Assembly (NCBI RefSeq): GCF_001580915.1
Contig: NZ_LHZQ01000214.1
Coordinates: 1 to 64,000 of the forward strand
Origin: Acetobacter tropicalis
GTDB taxonomy: Bacteria > Pseudomonadota > Alphaproteobacteria > Acetobacterales > Acetobacteraceae
Direction of reading: 5' to 3'
Length of the DNA stretch: 64,000 nucleotides
Shown here one piece after another: positions 37,855 to 47,111 of the stretch (within the stretch, counting starts at the first letter, position 1; every line of letters begins with the position of its first letter). The translations under genes were made by a program, and so were the position numbers. The notes beneath the pieces are model-generated. The model searched no databases, was not told where the DNA came from, and saw only the letters and a program-made list of their open reading frames with translations.

Positions 37855-39651
37855 ATGCACCCTTACCGTACCCATAGCTGCTCGGCCCTTCGCGCCAAGG
37901 ATGCCGGCACAACAGCCCGCCTGTCTGGCTGGGTCCACAGCAAACGGGACCACGGCGGGCTGCTGTTTATTGACCTGCGTGATGAAACAGGCATCACTCA
38001 GATTGTTATTCCGGCAGGCGCACCCGCACTGGCGCTGGCTGAAAACACCCGTGTTGAAAGCGTGATCACGGTCACCGGCGATGTAGTGGAGCGCGAGGAA
38101 GGCACCCGCAATCCGGATCTGGCCACCGGGGATATTGAAGTCCGCGCCCGTGAATTTGTGGTGCAGTCCGCCGCTGCCGTGCTGCCTTTTCAGGTAGCAG
38201 GTCATGAAAACTATCCTGAAGATCTGCGCCTGCGGTACCGCTACATTGATCTGCGCCGTGAGAGCGTGCACAGCAACATGCTGCTGCGTGCCCGCGTTAT
38301 CCAGAGCATGCGCCGCCGCATGACGGATCTGGGCTTTGTGGAACTCCAGACCCCGATCCTGACCGCATCCTCACCCGAAGGCGCGCGTGACTTTCTGGTG
38401 CCTGCCCGCATGCACCCCGGCAAGTTCTACGCCCTGCCGCAGGCGCCGCAGCAGTTCAAGCAGCTTGCCATGGTGGCCGGGTTTGACCGCTACTTCCAGA
38501 TTGCCCCCTGCTTCCGTGATGAAGCCTCCCGTGCTGATCGCTCTCCGGGTGAATTCTACCAGCTTGATTTTGAAATGGCCTTCGCCACACAGGATGAAGT
38601 GTTCGCCACACTGGAAGATGTGATGTCCGGCCTGTTTACGGAATTTGGCAAAGGCCGCACGGTCAGCCAGGCACCGTTTGAACGCATCCCCTACGCCCGC
38701 GCCATGAAAGTCTATGGGTCTGACAAGCCAGACCTGCGCAACCCGCTGCTGATTTCCGATGTAACGGAAGACTTTGCCAATTCCGGCTTTGGTCTGTTTG
38801 CCCGTATTGCAGCCGATGGTGGCGAAGTGCGCGCCATTCCGGCCCCCGGCGCTGGTGACAAACCCCGCGCATTCTTTGACAAACTGAACAACTGGGCGCG
38901 CGAAGCCGGTGCTGGCGGCCTGGGTTATATTGTGTTTGCGGAAGAAGGCGGCAAAGGCCCGATTGCCAAGAATCTTGAAGCTGACCGTGTGGACGCCATC
39001 CGCACCAAGCTGGGCCTGAAGGCTGGAGATGCCGTGTTCTTTGCCGCAGGCAAAGGAGATGAGGTTGCCAAGTTCTCTGGCCAGGTGCGCACCCGCATTG
39101 CGGAAGAGCTGGACCTGATTGAAAAGAACGCCTTCCGCTTCTGCTGGATCACCGATTTCCCGATGTATGAACTGAACGAGGAAACCGGCCGGATTGATTT
39201 CTCGCACAACCCGTTCTCTATGCCGCAGGGCGGCCTTGAAGCCCTGAACACCAAAGACCCGCTGGATATCACCGCCTACCAGTACGACATTGTGTGTAAT
39301 GGTATTGAGCTTTCCTCTGGCGCAATCCGGAACCATCTGCCGGAAGTGATGATCCGCGCCTTTGAAATTGCCGGTTACCCGGAAAGTGAAGTGGAAGCCC
39401 GGTTTGGTGGTATGCTGAATGCGTTCCGTTATGGCGCACCGCCGCATGGTGGATCTGCGCCGGGTGTGGACCGTATTGTCATGCTGCTGGCAGATGAACC
39501 CAACATTCGTGAGGTTATTCTCTTCCCGCTGAACCAGCAGGGCGAAGACCTGATGATGGGCGCGCCCGCCACGGTGCCGCCCGAACGGCTGAAAGAACTC
39601 TCCCTGGCGCTGGACCTGCCAAAACCGAAACCCACCATCAAAAAAGTCTGA
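37855..39651 (+). CDS. aspS: Aspartyl-tRNA synthetase, probably non-discriminating
   Basis: AspS charges tRNA-Asp. The 598-residue bacterial-type enzyme has the OB-fold anticodon domain ([21 protein letters not shown]), class II motif 2 ([19 protein letters not shown]) and motif 3 ([15 protein letters not shown]), with the bacterial GAD insert. The anticodon domain has His in RDHGG and Gly in EEGTRNPDL, residues described for non-discriminating enzymes that also charge tRNA-Asn; gatB in this window supports that. A 9-bp perfect hairpin follows. Confidence 0.96.
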   Translation: MHPYRTHSCSALRAKDAGTTARLSGWVHSKRDHGGLLFIDLRDETGITQIVIPAGAPALALAENTRVESVITVTGDVVEREEGTRNPDLATGDIEVRAREFVVQSAAAVLPFQVAGHENYPEDLRLRYRYIDLRRESVHSNMLLRARVIQSMRRRMTDLGFVELQTPILTASSPEGARDFLVPARMHPGKFYALPQAPQQFKQLAMVAGFDRYFQIAPCFRDEASRADRSPGEFYQLDFEMAFATQDEVFATLEDVMSGLFTEFGKGRTVSQAPFERIPYARAMKVYGSDKPDLRNPLLISDVTEDFANSGFGLFARIAADGGEVRAIPAPGAGDKPRAFFDKLNNWAREAGAGGLGYIVFAEEGGKGPIAKNLEADRVDAIRTKLGLKAGDAVFFAAGKGDEVAKFSGQVRTRIAEELDLIEKNAFRFCWITDFPMYELNEETGRIDFSHNPFSMPQGGLEALNTKDPLDITAYQYDIVCNGIELSSGAIRNHLPEVMIRAFEIAGYPESEVEARFGGMLNAFRYGAPPHGGSAPGVDRIVMLLADEPNIREVILFPLNQQGEDLMMGAPATVPPERLKELSLALDLPKPKPTIKKV

Positions 39652-39665
39652 GACTGGAGATTCCC

Positions 39666-39704
39666 CATCCGGCGTGGTTGCGTCTGCCCGCCGGATGCTC
39701 TTTT
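39666..39704 (+). terminator. Terminator after aspS
   Basis: CATCCGGCG (39666-39674) pairs with CGCCGGATG (39689-39697) over a 14-base loop and is followed by CTCTTTTG, 15 bases after the stop. Confidence 0.8.
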
Positions 39705-39713
39705 GTATGAGGC

Positions 39714-40634
39714 ATGACCAGATTCTGCGTTTCTCTGCCTGAGCCCGCCTCCCTTTTTCCTGCCAGATATTTTTTTCTGCGCTTGAGGGGCTTTTCTCTG
39801 AAAAACGGTCTGGCAATCGGCCTTCTGGCAGCCGCTCTAACAGCCTCTGAAACAGCCAGCGCGGCCCAGATGCCCCAGCCTGCCCCGCAGGCCACATCCC
39901 CCTCGATACCTCTGACTGCCCAACGCGCCACCTATGATCTGACACTTGCAGAATCGTCAGGAGGCAACACTCTCTCTGCCACTGGGTCCATGACTTACAA
40001 CGTGCATGACGCCTGCACCGCGTGGTCCACCCAGCAGCATCTGGACATTCAAAGTGCAACACGCAGCGGCGGGGCTGTAGCTATGGAATCAGATTACACA
40101 ACGCTGGAAAGCAAGGATGGACGGCATCTGATTTTTCGGACGGTGCAGAAATCCAACAATGCCATTTTACAAACCATAAGCGGAGAGGCCACTCTGGAGC
40201 CTAAAAATGCAGGCGGTGTCGTGCATTATGAAAAACCCATCCGTAAGACACTCAAGCTGCCACCGGGCACTCTATTCCCCATGGCGCACACTGCCGCCAT
40301 TATCTCTGCCGCAGAGCACGGCACCTCAAGCTTTTCTCCCCTCCTGTTTGACGGTACGGGAGAGGACGGTGCCCAATACACCTACATTACGGCATTTCAC
40401 TGGGGAAAACCTGAAAGCACACCATCCTTTCCGGCCTTACAAAACATGGAGGCTGGCCGGGTCCATGTTGCCTTCTTTGGTCATGCGCAGGATGCCATTC
40501 TCCCCGATTATGAAATTGGCATGCGTTATTTTGCCAATGGCGTTTCAGACAAACTTGATATGGACTTTGGCGATTTCAGAATGGCGGGCACCCTTCGTAG
40601 CCTGACCATTCCCTCCAAGCCTCATCATTGCTGA
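39714..40634 (+). CDS. EipB-family envelope integrity protein (DUF1849)
   Basis: The 306-residue protein has a hydrophobic signal segment (about 27-50, NGLAIGLLAAALTASETASA) and then the beta-rich DUF1849 domain (RATYDLTLAESSGGN, GSMTYNVHDACTAWSTQQHL, ending PHHC). The two Cys residues, one in VHDAC and one at the C-terminus, match the conserved disulfide of EipB from Brucella, a periplasmic beta-spiral protein needed for envelope integrity. Starts further downstream are possible. Confidence 0.82.
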   Translation: MTRFCVSLPEPASLFPARYFFLRLRGFSLKNGLAIGLLAAALTASETASAAQMPQPAPQATSPSIPLTAQRATYDLTLAESSGGNTLSATGSMTYNVHDACTAWSTQQHLDIQSATRSGGAVAMESDYTTLESKDGRHLIFRTVQKSNNAILQTISGEATLEPKNAGGVVHYEKPIRKTLKLPPGTLFPMAHTAAIISAAEHGTSSFSPLLFDGTGEDGAQYTYITAFHWGKPESTPSFPALQNMEAGRVHVAFFGHAQDAILPDYEIGMRYFANGVSDKLDMDFGDFRMAGTLRSLTIPSKPHHC

Positions 40635-40803
40635 CCCCTACCCCAACAGCAATTTCCGCCCTCAAAGACGACGTGAAACATCCATACGGTCAGCGTAAGA
40701 TTGGTTATAGCGCCTGAAAACGATGATACGAACCCAGAATCGCCTTACTGAACCTTGCGGCGCACCATTTTAATCGAAACACGAACAGAACGTTCAATAG
40801 CAA

Positions 40804-40829
40804 AACGGGCCACCTTGCGGCAGCCCGTT
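40804..40829 (-). terminator. Terminator downstream of the periplasmic protein gene
   Basis: AACGGGC (40804-40810) pairs with GCCCGTT (40823-40829) and on the minus strand continues TTGC. It lies 28 bases after the stop of the gene at 40857. Confidence 0.6.
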
Positions 40830-40856
40830 CAGTGTGGTCTTAAAGAACGTTACCAC

Positions 40857-41396
40857 TTAACGCTTGGGCTGCTCCGTGCGCAAAACGCCAATCAGAGCCT
40901 GTAAGTCTGCTTGATTGGCCTTCAAGAGCGCAACATTCTCAGGCTCCGGCGTGGGCATCTTGCTGGAGGCCTGGCCGGGCGGCACGTTCATCAAGCTGCC
41001 TGTCAGACCCACGCATGTCAGGCTCATAACAAAATCACGCGGCGTAAAGCCATTGGCTTTCAGAATGGGCGGTAAGCCTTGCACTTTGCTGACCATGGCA
41101 ATCTGATCATCCAGCGACATACCAAGATGGCCAGGCGGCTGAAGATTGGCGGCGTGAATGGCTTTCAGTGTATTTGTCAGACGCGGCAGAACACCCGGAG
41201 CCAGTTTGTAATGCAGCGCGGTATCCATATCATGCCGCATGGTGGCCATCTGCTCAGCGGTCAAGGCAGGCTGCTGCTGACCATTTTCTGCCGGGGCGGT
41301 CTGCGCTACGGCAACCTGCCCCGCTGCAACAAAAGCAACGGCGGCCAGAGCCATCATTTTACCAGAAGCCAGAACAGTTTTTGTTTTAGTAAGCAT
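40857..41396 (-). CDS. Hypothetical periplasmic protein
   Basis: The 179-residue product has a signal peptide (KMMALAAVAFVAAGQVAVAQ) and a mature part without recognised domain. It is mainly helical with LTAEQMATMRHDMDTALHYK, a Pro/Gly segment (QPPGHLGMSLDDQI) and a single Cys. The start at 41396 (MLTKTKTVL) leaves 17 bases to the aminopeptidase stop; the open frame upstream would overlap that gene. Function unknown. Confidence 0.75.
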   Translation of the reverse strand: MLTKTKTVLASGKMMALAAVAFVAAGQVAVAQTAPAENGQQQPALTAEQMATMRHDMDTALHYKLAPGVLPRLTNTLKAIHAANLQPPGHLGMSLDDQIAMVSKVQGLPPILKANGFTPRDFVMSLTCVGLTGSLMNVPPGQASSKMPTPEPENVALLKANQADLQALIGVLRTEQPKR

Positions 41397-41413
41397 GTTT
41401 TTCAAATCCGTAT

Positions 41414-42709
41414 TTATGCAGAAATAACCCATTCACCCTTACGCATCAGGGGCACACGCCCGCCTTGAGCATCAAGTCCATCCACATCAATGTCACCTGA
41501 ACCAATCATCCAGTCGATATGGATCATGCTGCTGTTGGCCCCACGTGCAGCAAGAGCCGCTTCATCCTGCCCTGCGGTATCCTGCATGCATTTGGTGTAA
41601 GCCTGCCCAAGAGCAATGTGGCTGGCAGCATTTTCATCAAACAGTGTGTTCTGGAACAGGATACCGCTGCTTGAAATGGGGGAGGAATGCGGCACCAACG
41701 CAACTTCACCAAGCCTGCGTGCGCCTTCATCCGTATCCAGCACACGGGCCAGAACGTCTTCACCTTTGGCGGCGTGCATTTCCACAATCTTGCCGCCTTC
41801 AAACCGCACCCTGATCTGATCAATCAGAGACCCCTGATGAGAAAGCGGTTTGGTGCTGGCCACGTACCCGTCCACCTTCAACCGATGAGGAGTAGTGAAC
41901 ACTTCTTCCGTTGGAATATTGGGGTTGCAGATCACGCCGTTTCCAGCTTTTTCAGCCCCCCCGGCCCACTCATGCCCCTCTGCCAGACCGACGGTAAGAT
42001 CCGTTCCCGGCCCGGTAAAATGCAGGGCATCATAACGGGCATTGTTCAGGAAAGCCGCACGCCGATGCAGGGTGGCGTTATGCTCAGCCCAATCCGCTAC
42101 CGGGTCAGCCCCCGTCAGGCGGGACGCCTCAAAAATGGCCTGCCACAATCGCGCAACAGCCTGCTCTTCTGGCAGATCGGGAAAAACAAGAGTGGCCCAT
42201 GCGGGGGTGGCAGTCGCCACAATGTTCCAGTTCACATCGAAATTGGTGATAATTTCCATGGCGGGTTTGTTTGCGCGGGAGGCCGCACGGCTGGCGCGGG
42301 AAATCCGCTCTGGGTCCTGCCCCGCCAGCAAGGCAGGATCTGAACCGGTAATTGCCATACGTGCGGCCCCTGCGCGGAACCCTTCCGTCATGCCTTTGGC
42401 CAGCCAGTCCGCCGCCGTATCAAAGGTTTCATCCTGCGCGTAACGGTAGCGGGCCAGTGTGGTCTCCGCATCGGAATAAAAGGTGGTCACCAGCGAGGCT
42501 CCCGCTTTGTAGGCGTGCTCTGTTACCCGGCGGACCAAAGGAACAGCGTCAAGGGGGGCGGTGATAATCACCTGCTGACCTGGCGCGACATTCAGGCCTG
42601 TGCGCACAGCGACTTCCCCCAGACGGTCCAGCATAGTGTCCAGTTGTGCACTGCCAGAGGCGTAGACCTCAGCGCTTCCTGTTTTCTGCTTATGTGCAGC
42701 GTCTGACAT
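41414..42709 (-). CDS. Aminopeptidase, M29 family (AmpS/PepS)
   Basis: The 431-residue protein is a thermophilic-type M29 metalloaminopeptidase. It has GLNVAPGQQVIITAPLDAVP, FLNNARYDALHFTGPGTDLT, and metal-ligand blocks NIPTEEVFTTPHRLKVDGYV, DENAASHIALGQAY and SSMIHIDWMIGS. These enzymes trim N-terminal residues from peptides with two divalent metals and are cytoplasmic. The gene upstream of the signal-peptide protein may be co-transcribed with it. Confidence 0.93.
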   Translation of the reverse strand: MSDAAHKQKTGSAEVYASGSAQLDTMLDRLGEVAVRTGLNVAPGQQVIITAPLDAVPLVRRVTEHAYKAGASLVTTFYSDAETTLARYRYAQDETFDTAADWLAKGMTEGFRAGAARMAITGSDPALLAGQDPERISRASRAASRANKPAMEIITNFDVNWNIVATATPAWATLVFPDLPEEQAVARLWQAIFEASRLTGADPVADWAEHNATLHRRAAFLNNARYDALHFTGPGTDLTVGLAEGHEWAGGAEKAGNGVICNPNIPTEEVFTTPHRLKVDGYVASTKPLSHQGSLIDQIRVRFEGGKIVEMHAAKGEDVLARVLDTDEGARRLGEVALVPHSSPISSSGILFQNTLFDENAASHIALGQAYTKCMQDTAGQDEAALAARGANSSMIHIDWMIGSGDIDVDGLDAQGGRVPLMRKGEWVISA

Positions 42710-43035
42710 GCCGATCCTTCCTGCTGCGGGAGGAACTCCTCCCTTTACCTATTATGGCACCCACACCGCAGGGGTGAAGGGAGCCACCTTTCTTCCCTGA
42801 TCGGATACTGAAGCAGGTCATCCGTCAACTCCCGGAGAGCACACGTCTGCCTTCCGAGCCGTGATCCGCACCCAAAACGGATAGTTATTGCCCCCCTTTC
42901 GCAAAGACGGAACCTGAGCAAAAACTCAACCCGGCAGGAGAACACGCTTGCAGGAGCTCAAGAAAAAAGGATGAGACAGGCAAGACAGAGGAGAAAGGCG
43001 CGTAAAAACCTTTCACGAGCTTTAGGAAGCCCTCT
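42710..43035. other. Intergenic region upstream of the aminopeptidase
   Basis: These 326 bases hold the aminopeptidase promoter on the minus strand. GAAGCC (43026-43031) and GGCTTC (43039-43044) flank the stop of the DUF1643 gene and could form a weak terminator. No gene is supported. Confidence 0.45.
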
Positions 43036-43590
43036 TCAGGCTTCGGGCAACAGCACCGGCTTAAGGGCAGCGGGCAAATAAAGAGGATGACACGGACGCC
43101 CATTGGCTCCCACCCGCATGGCATAAACCGGAATACCGTGCTGCTGAAGCATGCGCACTACCTCCGGCCCCCGCTCCCATAACGCCTTGAGATGAGGCGA
43201 GCCATACGCAGCAATCACCATATCCGCCTCTCGCGCCATGGCCAGCAGAGCAGCATCATTCTCCGGCCCGACCGGATCAGGCGTTTCGAGCAGGCGTTTC
43301 TGATCCGTGCAACGATAGGCAAAGGTATTGCCCACCAGAATACTGCCATACCCCCATGCCCGCGCATAACGCTGACACTTGGCCACAGTACGATCATCCC
43401 CATACTCTGTTGCAACGGACGGATTCATCATGAGCCACATGACGGAGGGACGACTGGCATCCCACACCCGTTTGAGCTGATAACGGTAACAGCGCTCCGG
43501 GCCACCATACGTAGCGGTGCTGACAACATCATCAGACAAGGTGAGTGGGCGGGATTCCCCCACATGATGGGCGTCAAAAAGGTCCGTCAT
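43036..43590 (-). CDS. DUF1643 domain-containing protein
   Basis: The 184-residue protein shows the DUF1643 features: RYQLKRVWDASRPSVMWLMM followed by NPSVATEYGDDRTVAKCQR, and WGYGSILVGNTFAYRCTD. The family is common in bacteria and phages and has no established function. It lies downstream of the 43-residue protein and its structured 3' region on the same strand but beyond a terminator. Confidence 0.85.
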   Translation of the reverse strand: MTDLFDAHHVGESRPLTLSDDVVSTATYGGPERCYRYQLKRVWDASRPSVMWLMMNPSVATEYGDDRTVAKCQRYARAWGYGSILVGNTFAYRCTDQKRLLETPDPVGPENDAALLAMAREADMVIAAYGSPHLKALWERGPEVVRMLQQHGIPVYAMRVGANGRPCHPLYLPAALKPVLLPEA

Positions 43591-43698
43591 AGCTTTTCCG
43601 GTTGGTCATCACACAGCGTCACAGCGCGCTGGCCCCCGTTTTACCCGGAATGCAGACTGATAAAAGCCACTTAAAGGCTGGGTGTAGGCAAGCAGGCA

Positions 43699-43722
43699 TA
43701 AAAAAACCGCCTCACGGGCGGC
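43699..43722 (-). terminator. Rho-independent terminator of the small membrane protein transcript
   Basis: CCGCC (43707-43711) and GGCGG (43717-43721) form the stem; on the minus strand seven T residues follow. It closes the transcript containing the small ORF and the two hairpins upstream. Confidence 0.8.
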
Positions 43723-43732
43723 AAAACCGATG

Positions 43733-43807
43733 CCGGACTGGCGTCATTCTCACAGGAATGACGGTCCGGGCACTCCCTGCACTGCCATAGGGCAGCCGGG
43801 ACAGTGC
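43733..43807 (-). ncRNA. Structured 3' region or small RNA
   Basis: Two strong hairpins precede the terminator. CCGGAC and CGTCATTC (43733-43738, 43742-43749) pair with GAATGACG and GTCCGG (43756-43769), giving 14 pairs around one 3-base bulge. GCACT/AGTGC (43770-43774 with 43803-43807) encloses CTGCC/GGCAG (43782-43786 with 43791-43795). Three hairpins in about 110 bases ending in a terminator look like a functional RNA, either a 3' UTR or an sRNA released from it. Confidence 0.5.
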
Positions 43808-43835
43808 ATCTGGTCAGATAGGAAACCCCACCTGC

Positions 43836-43967
43836 TCAGGCAACGCGGTCTGACACAGCGGTGGCAACCATCAGCGTGGCAACAACCGGCAGGAAAGCAA
43901 GCATAGGAGCAACCGCGGCAAAGTTCACAACGGCGGCAACCATTTCATTTACAATTTGCATAGACAT
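43836..43967 (-). CDS. Small hydrophobic protein, 43 residues
   Basis: An ATG at 43967 is preceded by AAGGAAACAGAATA, a fair ribosome site. The product starts MSMQIVNEMVAAVVNF and has a continuous hydrophobic stretch to about residue 38 (AVAPMLAFLPVVATLMVATA), ending SDRVA. It should be a single-pass or short helical-hairpin inner-membrane peptide. No family is recognised. The downstream structured RNA and terminator on the same strand support a real transcript. It may be a small stress or toxin-like membrane peptide, but that is speculation. Confidence 0.6.
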   Translation of the reverse strand: MSMQIVNEMVAAVVNFAAVAPMLAFLPVVATLMVATAVSDRVA

Positions 43968-44469
43968 TATTCTGTTTCCTTAGATTTACTCGGTGAAGGG
44001 CTACAACCACACTTCCACCGGGCTCGACAACAGAAAAGTAGACGCTGCCTGCCATCGAAAAAACGCATGATGAATACTTAATTTTTTTGCTGTTTTTAAA
44101 GTAATCAGATGGCATTTATTGCGTATCAATATCCTATACACCATGAAAACCCGTAGTTTAAAAAAGATGCAAGGAGTAGAAAGAGACTACCCTCGGTCAT
44201 CTTTTTTGATTATTTTTTGAGCATTTGCTTATTTGGGGATCATCACATTTTTATGATGAAAAAATCAGGTTTTTTGCTCTTTTTGAACCTTCAGCCCACC
44301 CATTCTGCCAGGTTCAGGCAGACCACTCACACTGCTTTTTCCGAGAAACCTCCCGATTCGAGTCTGACAAGCCCCTGCGGATGGCCCCAGACCCACGGCT
44401 CCCCCACCGCTTGCTTCCCACCGCATTTCATCCCAAGAACCATGCTCTTCTATGTCATGTAAGTGCGTA
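43968..44469. other. A+T-rich divergent intergenic region
   Basis: This 502-base region separates the small protein (minus) from a LysR gene (plus) and is visibly A+T-rich from about 44080 to 44290. On the minus strand TTGATA at about 44125-44130 is a weak -35 candidate. Two overlapping 81-codon frames are unlike proteins. No other gene is supported. Confidence 0.45.
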
Positions 44470-45411
44470 ATGGATCAGCGATACCGCATTCCCCCTTTGG
44501 CAGCCCTGAATGCCTTTGCCGCCTTTGCCCGCACAGGAGGGATACGCCGTGCGGCGGCAGAACTGCGGGTGGATCACGCGGCTGTCAGCCGCCATCTGCG
44601 CGATCTGGAACAGATACTGGGCATTACCTTACGCGATCGCGCGACAGGAAAACTGACTCTGGCAGGGCACACCTATTACAACCAGATCGCCCCCCTCCTG
44701 GAGGGGTTGGCCCGTGCCACAGCCGATATCCGTCAACAGACACCTCATCTGACCGTAACGTGCGTGCATGGGTTCGCCTATCACTGGCTGGTGCCCCGGC
44801 TTGCGGCCTTCCGGCGAAACCACCCGCATATTGACCTGTTGCTGCGCCCGGTTGATGCCAACACGGCGTTTCACGGCACCGGTATAGAAACAGATAGCCA
44901 TGCGGATATTTTCTATGCACGCGATGATGCCCCGCCCGCAGCACTCCGCACCTTGAGAAGTGTCGCTATTGCCCGCCCTCCGGTTTTTCCCGTGGCGTCT
45001 CCGGCATGCATAGCCGCTATGGGCGGTCAGCCCGCCAGACTGACAGACCTGCTTCAGGCCCCCCTCTTGCAGGAAGAAGATGATGCGGAATGGCGGCTAT
45101 GGTTCAACGTGCAGAACGTGGACATCTCTCATGTTCCCAGTGCTGGCCGGTTATGGCAGGCACATATCACGCTTGCTGCCGCCCGGGCTGGGGAAGGTAT
45201 AGCCTTGGGAAATGCTTTTCTGCTGGGGGACGATCTGGAAACAGGCCGTTTGGTGCGCATCCTCCCTACTAGGGAACCGCTCCGGGAAACGCCTTTGGGA
45301 TCTTATGTCCTGCGCGCCACGGAACGCGCATGGGAGAAACAATCCCTTTCTATTTTCCGCGCATGGTTACTGGAACAGGTGGCAATACAGACAGTCAATA
45401 CACCTGCCTGA
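44470..45411 (+). CDS. LysR family (GcvA-like) transcriptional regulator
   Basis: The 313-residue protein has an N-terminal winged helix (PPLAALNAFAAFARTGGIRR then DHAAVSRHLRDLEQILGITL) and a LysR effector domain from about 90. The opening PPLxALxAFxxxAR is the GcvA-type LysR signature. I use the ATG at 44470; an ATG at 44452 is possible. No ribosome site is strong. The aminotransferase downstream may be a target, by proximity only. Confidence 0.85.
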   Translation: MDQRYRIPPLAALNAFAAFARTGGIRRAAAELRVDHAAVSRHLRDLEQILGITLRDRATGKLTLAGHTYYNQIAPLLEGLARATADIRQQTPHLTVTCVHGFAYHWLVPRLAAFRRNHPHIDLLLRPVDANTAFHGTGIETDSHADIFYARDDAPPAALRTLRSVAIARPPVFPVASPACIAAMGGQPARLTDLLQAPLLQEEDDAEWRLWFNVQNVDISHVPSAGRLWQAHITLAAARAGEGIALGNAFLLGDDLETGRLVRILPTREPLRETPLGSYVLRATERAWEKQSLSIFRAWLLEQVAIQTVNTPA

Positions 45412-45607
45412 CGCGGCTTATTCAAACACGCCCCCCTTTAACGCCATCACGCACTCCGGCACGGCACGTACTGGTGTTTTTTTATCACCAGAAAGGCAAG
45501 AAAAAATCGCCTCCTCTTGCATCTATGAATCCATTACGAACCAAGCATGACCACATTGGCCCCGCATGCTGGCCTTTGTTTTTTGCACCATAAGGAGCCT
45601 TTACGGC

Positions 45608-46888
45608 ATGAGCATCACCAACAAGGATCTTCTCGCCCGCCGCGCCAATGCCGTGCCACGCGGTGTTGCCACATCCACACCTGTTTTTGCAGATCGCGCT
45701 GAGAATGCGGAACTGTGGGACGTAGAAGGCCACCGCTACATTGATTTTGCTGGCGGGATTGCCGTGCTGAATGTGGGCCATCGTCACCCCAAGGTGCTGG
45801 CGGCTGTCAAAGACCAGCTTGACCGTTTCACTCACACGGCGTTTCAGGTTTCAGCCTACGAATCCTACATCGAACTGGCCGAAAAACTGAACGCCCTTGC
45901 GCCTTTTTCTGGCCCGGCCAAGACCATTTTCTTCTCCACCGGCGGGGAAGCGACGGAAAATGCCGTTAAAATTGCCCGCGCCGCCACCGGCCGCAACGGG
46001 GTGATTGCTTTCTGTGGCGGGTTCCATGGCCGCACGCTGCTGGCCTCTGCCATGACAGGCAAGGTTCTTCCCTACAAAGCACCGTTTGGCACCTTGCCGG
46101 GACAGGTTTATCACCTCCCCTTCCCTGATGGAGACGTAACAGTAGAAGACAGCCTGAAAATGCTGCACTTCCTGTTTGCGTCAGACATTGGGCCGGAGCA
46201 GGTTGCCGCCATTATTATTGAACCCGTGCAGGGTGAAGGTGGCTTCCGCATCGCGCCGCCTGCCCTGCTGAAGCATCTCCGCAGCCTCTGCGATGAACAC
46301 GGCATCAAGCTGATTGCGGATGAAGTGCAGACCGGTTTTGCTCGCACCGGCAAAATGTTTGGCATTGAGCACTCCGGCGTTGAGCCTGATCTGGTATCTG
46401 TCGCCAAGTCTCTGGGCGGTGGCTTTCCCATTTCCGGTGTGATCGGACGGGCAGACCTGATGGATTCCGTGCCGCCGGGGGGCCTGGGCGGCACCTATGC
46501 CGGGGCACCGCTGGCCTGTGCCGCAGCGCTGGCCGTGCTGGATGTGATTGAAGAAGAAAAGCTGATTGACCGTGCAAACACCATGGGCGAACGCCTGAAG
46601 GCACGAATCAATGGCTGGCACAAACGCAAGGATATTCTCCCCGTCAGCACCGCACGCGGACTGGGCGCCATGATTGCGTTTGATATTCTTGAAAACCACG
46701 CTGGAGAAGAACAGTGCGCAGGCTTTGCCAGCAAAGTCTGTGCCAAAGCCTGCGAAAAAGGGTTGATCCTGCTCTCCTGTGGTGTAAAGGGCGCAACCAT
46801 TCGTATTCTCACGCCGCTCACCGCTTCCGATGCGCTGGTGGACGAAGGGCTGGATGTGATTGAACAGGTTCTGGTTGAACTGGCCTGA
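45608..46888 (+). CDS. gabT: 4-Aminobutyrate aminotransferase
   Basis: GabT moves the amino group of GABA to 2-oxoglutarate, giving succinate semialdehyde and glutamate. The 426-residue class III PLP enzyme starts at 45608 after AAGGAGCC. It shows FFSTGGEATENAVKIARAAT, FCGGFHGRTLLASAMTGK, ADEVQTGFARTGKMFGIEH and the PLP lysine in VAKSLGGGFPISGVIGR. No succinate-semialdehyde dehydrogenase is adjacent, so a related omega-amino acid is possible. Confidence 0.88.
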   Translation: MSITNKDLLARRANAVPRGVATSTPVFADRAENAELWDVEGHRYIDFAGGIAVLNVGHRHPKVLAAVKDQLDRFTHTAFQVSAYESYIELAEKLNALAPFSGPAKTIFFSTGGEATENAVKIARAATGRNGVIAFCGGFHGRTLLASAMTGKVLPYKAPFGTLPGQVYHLPFPDGDVTVEDSLKMLHFLFASDIGPEQVAAIIIEPVQGEGGFRIAPPALLKHLRSLCDEHGIKLIADEVQTGFARTGKMFGIEHSGVEPDLVSVAKSLGGGFPISGVIGRADLMDSVPPGGLGGTYAGAPLACAAALAVLDVIEEEKLIDRANTMGERLKARINGWHKRKDILPVSTARGLGAMIAFDILENHAGEEQCAGFASKVCAKACEKGLILLSCGVKGATIRILTPLTASDALVDEGLDVIEQVLVELA

Positions 46889-46910
46889 CCGACACATTCT
46901 CCTTTGAGAC

Positions 46911-46946
46911 AAAAAAAGAGAGCCTCCCGTGGGGCTCTCTTTTTTG
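46911..46946 (+). terminator. Rho-independent terminator after gabT
   Basis: AGAGAGCC (46917-46924) pairs with GGCTCTCT (46932-46939) and is flanked by A7 on the left and T7 on the right, so it can work in both directions. Confidence 0.92.
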
Positions 46947-47111
46947 CTTTTGAACTCTCTGCGTCAGACAGATCCGCTCAGGCAGGACGGTCCGCAAGCC
47001 AGCAATCAAACCAGCGATAACGAGGGCAGCTTAATTATAAGAGGGTAGAAAACCTTCCTGCTCAGTCTTTCTGCCTTGCCTGATGAAGAGGCTGCATAGC
47101 CCCTTCTGCTT

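Noticed and set aside
36502-38271. 589-codon minus-strand frame opposite ltaE and aspS
   Set aside because: Antisense to two solid genes and without family features.
43981-44110. Second small ORF upstream of the 43-residue protein
   Set aside because: A minus-strand frame beginning MRFFDGRQRLLFCC has no ribosome site and is Cys/Arg-rich; more likely a 5' leader.
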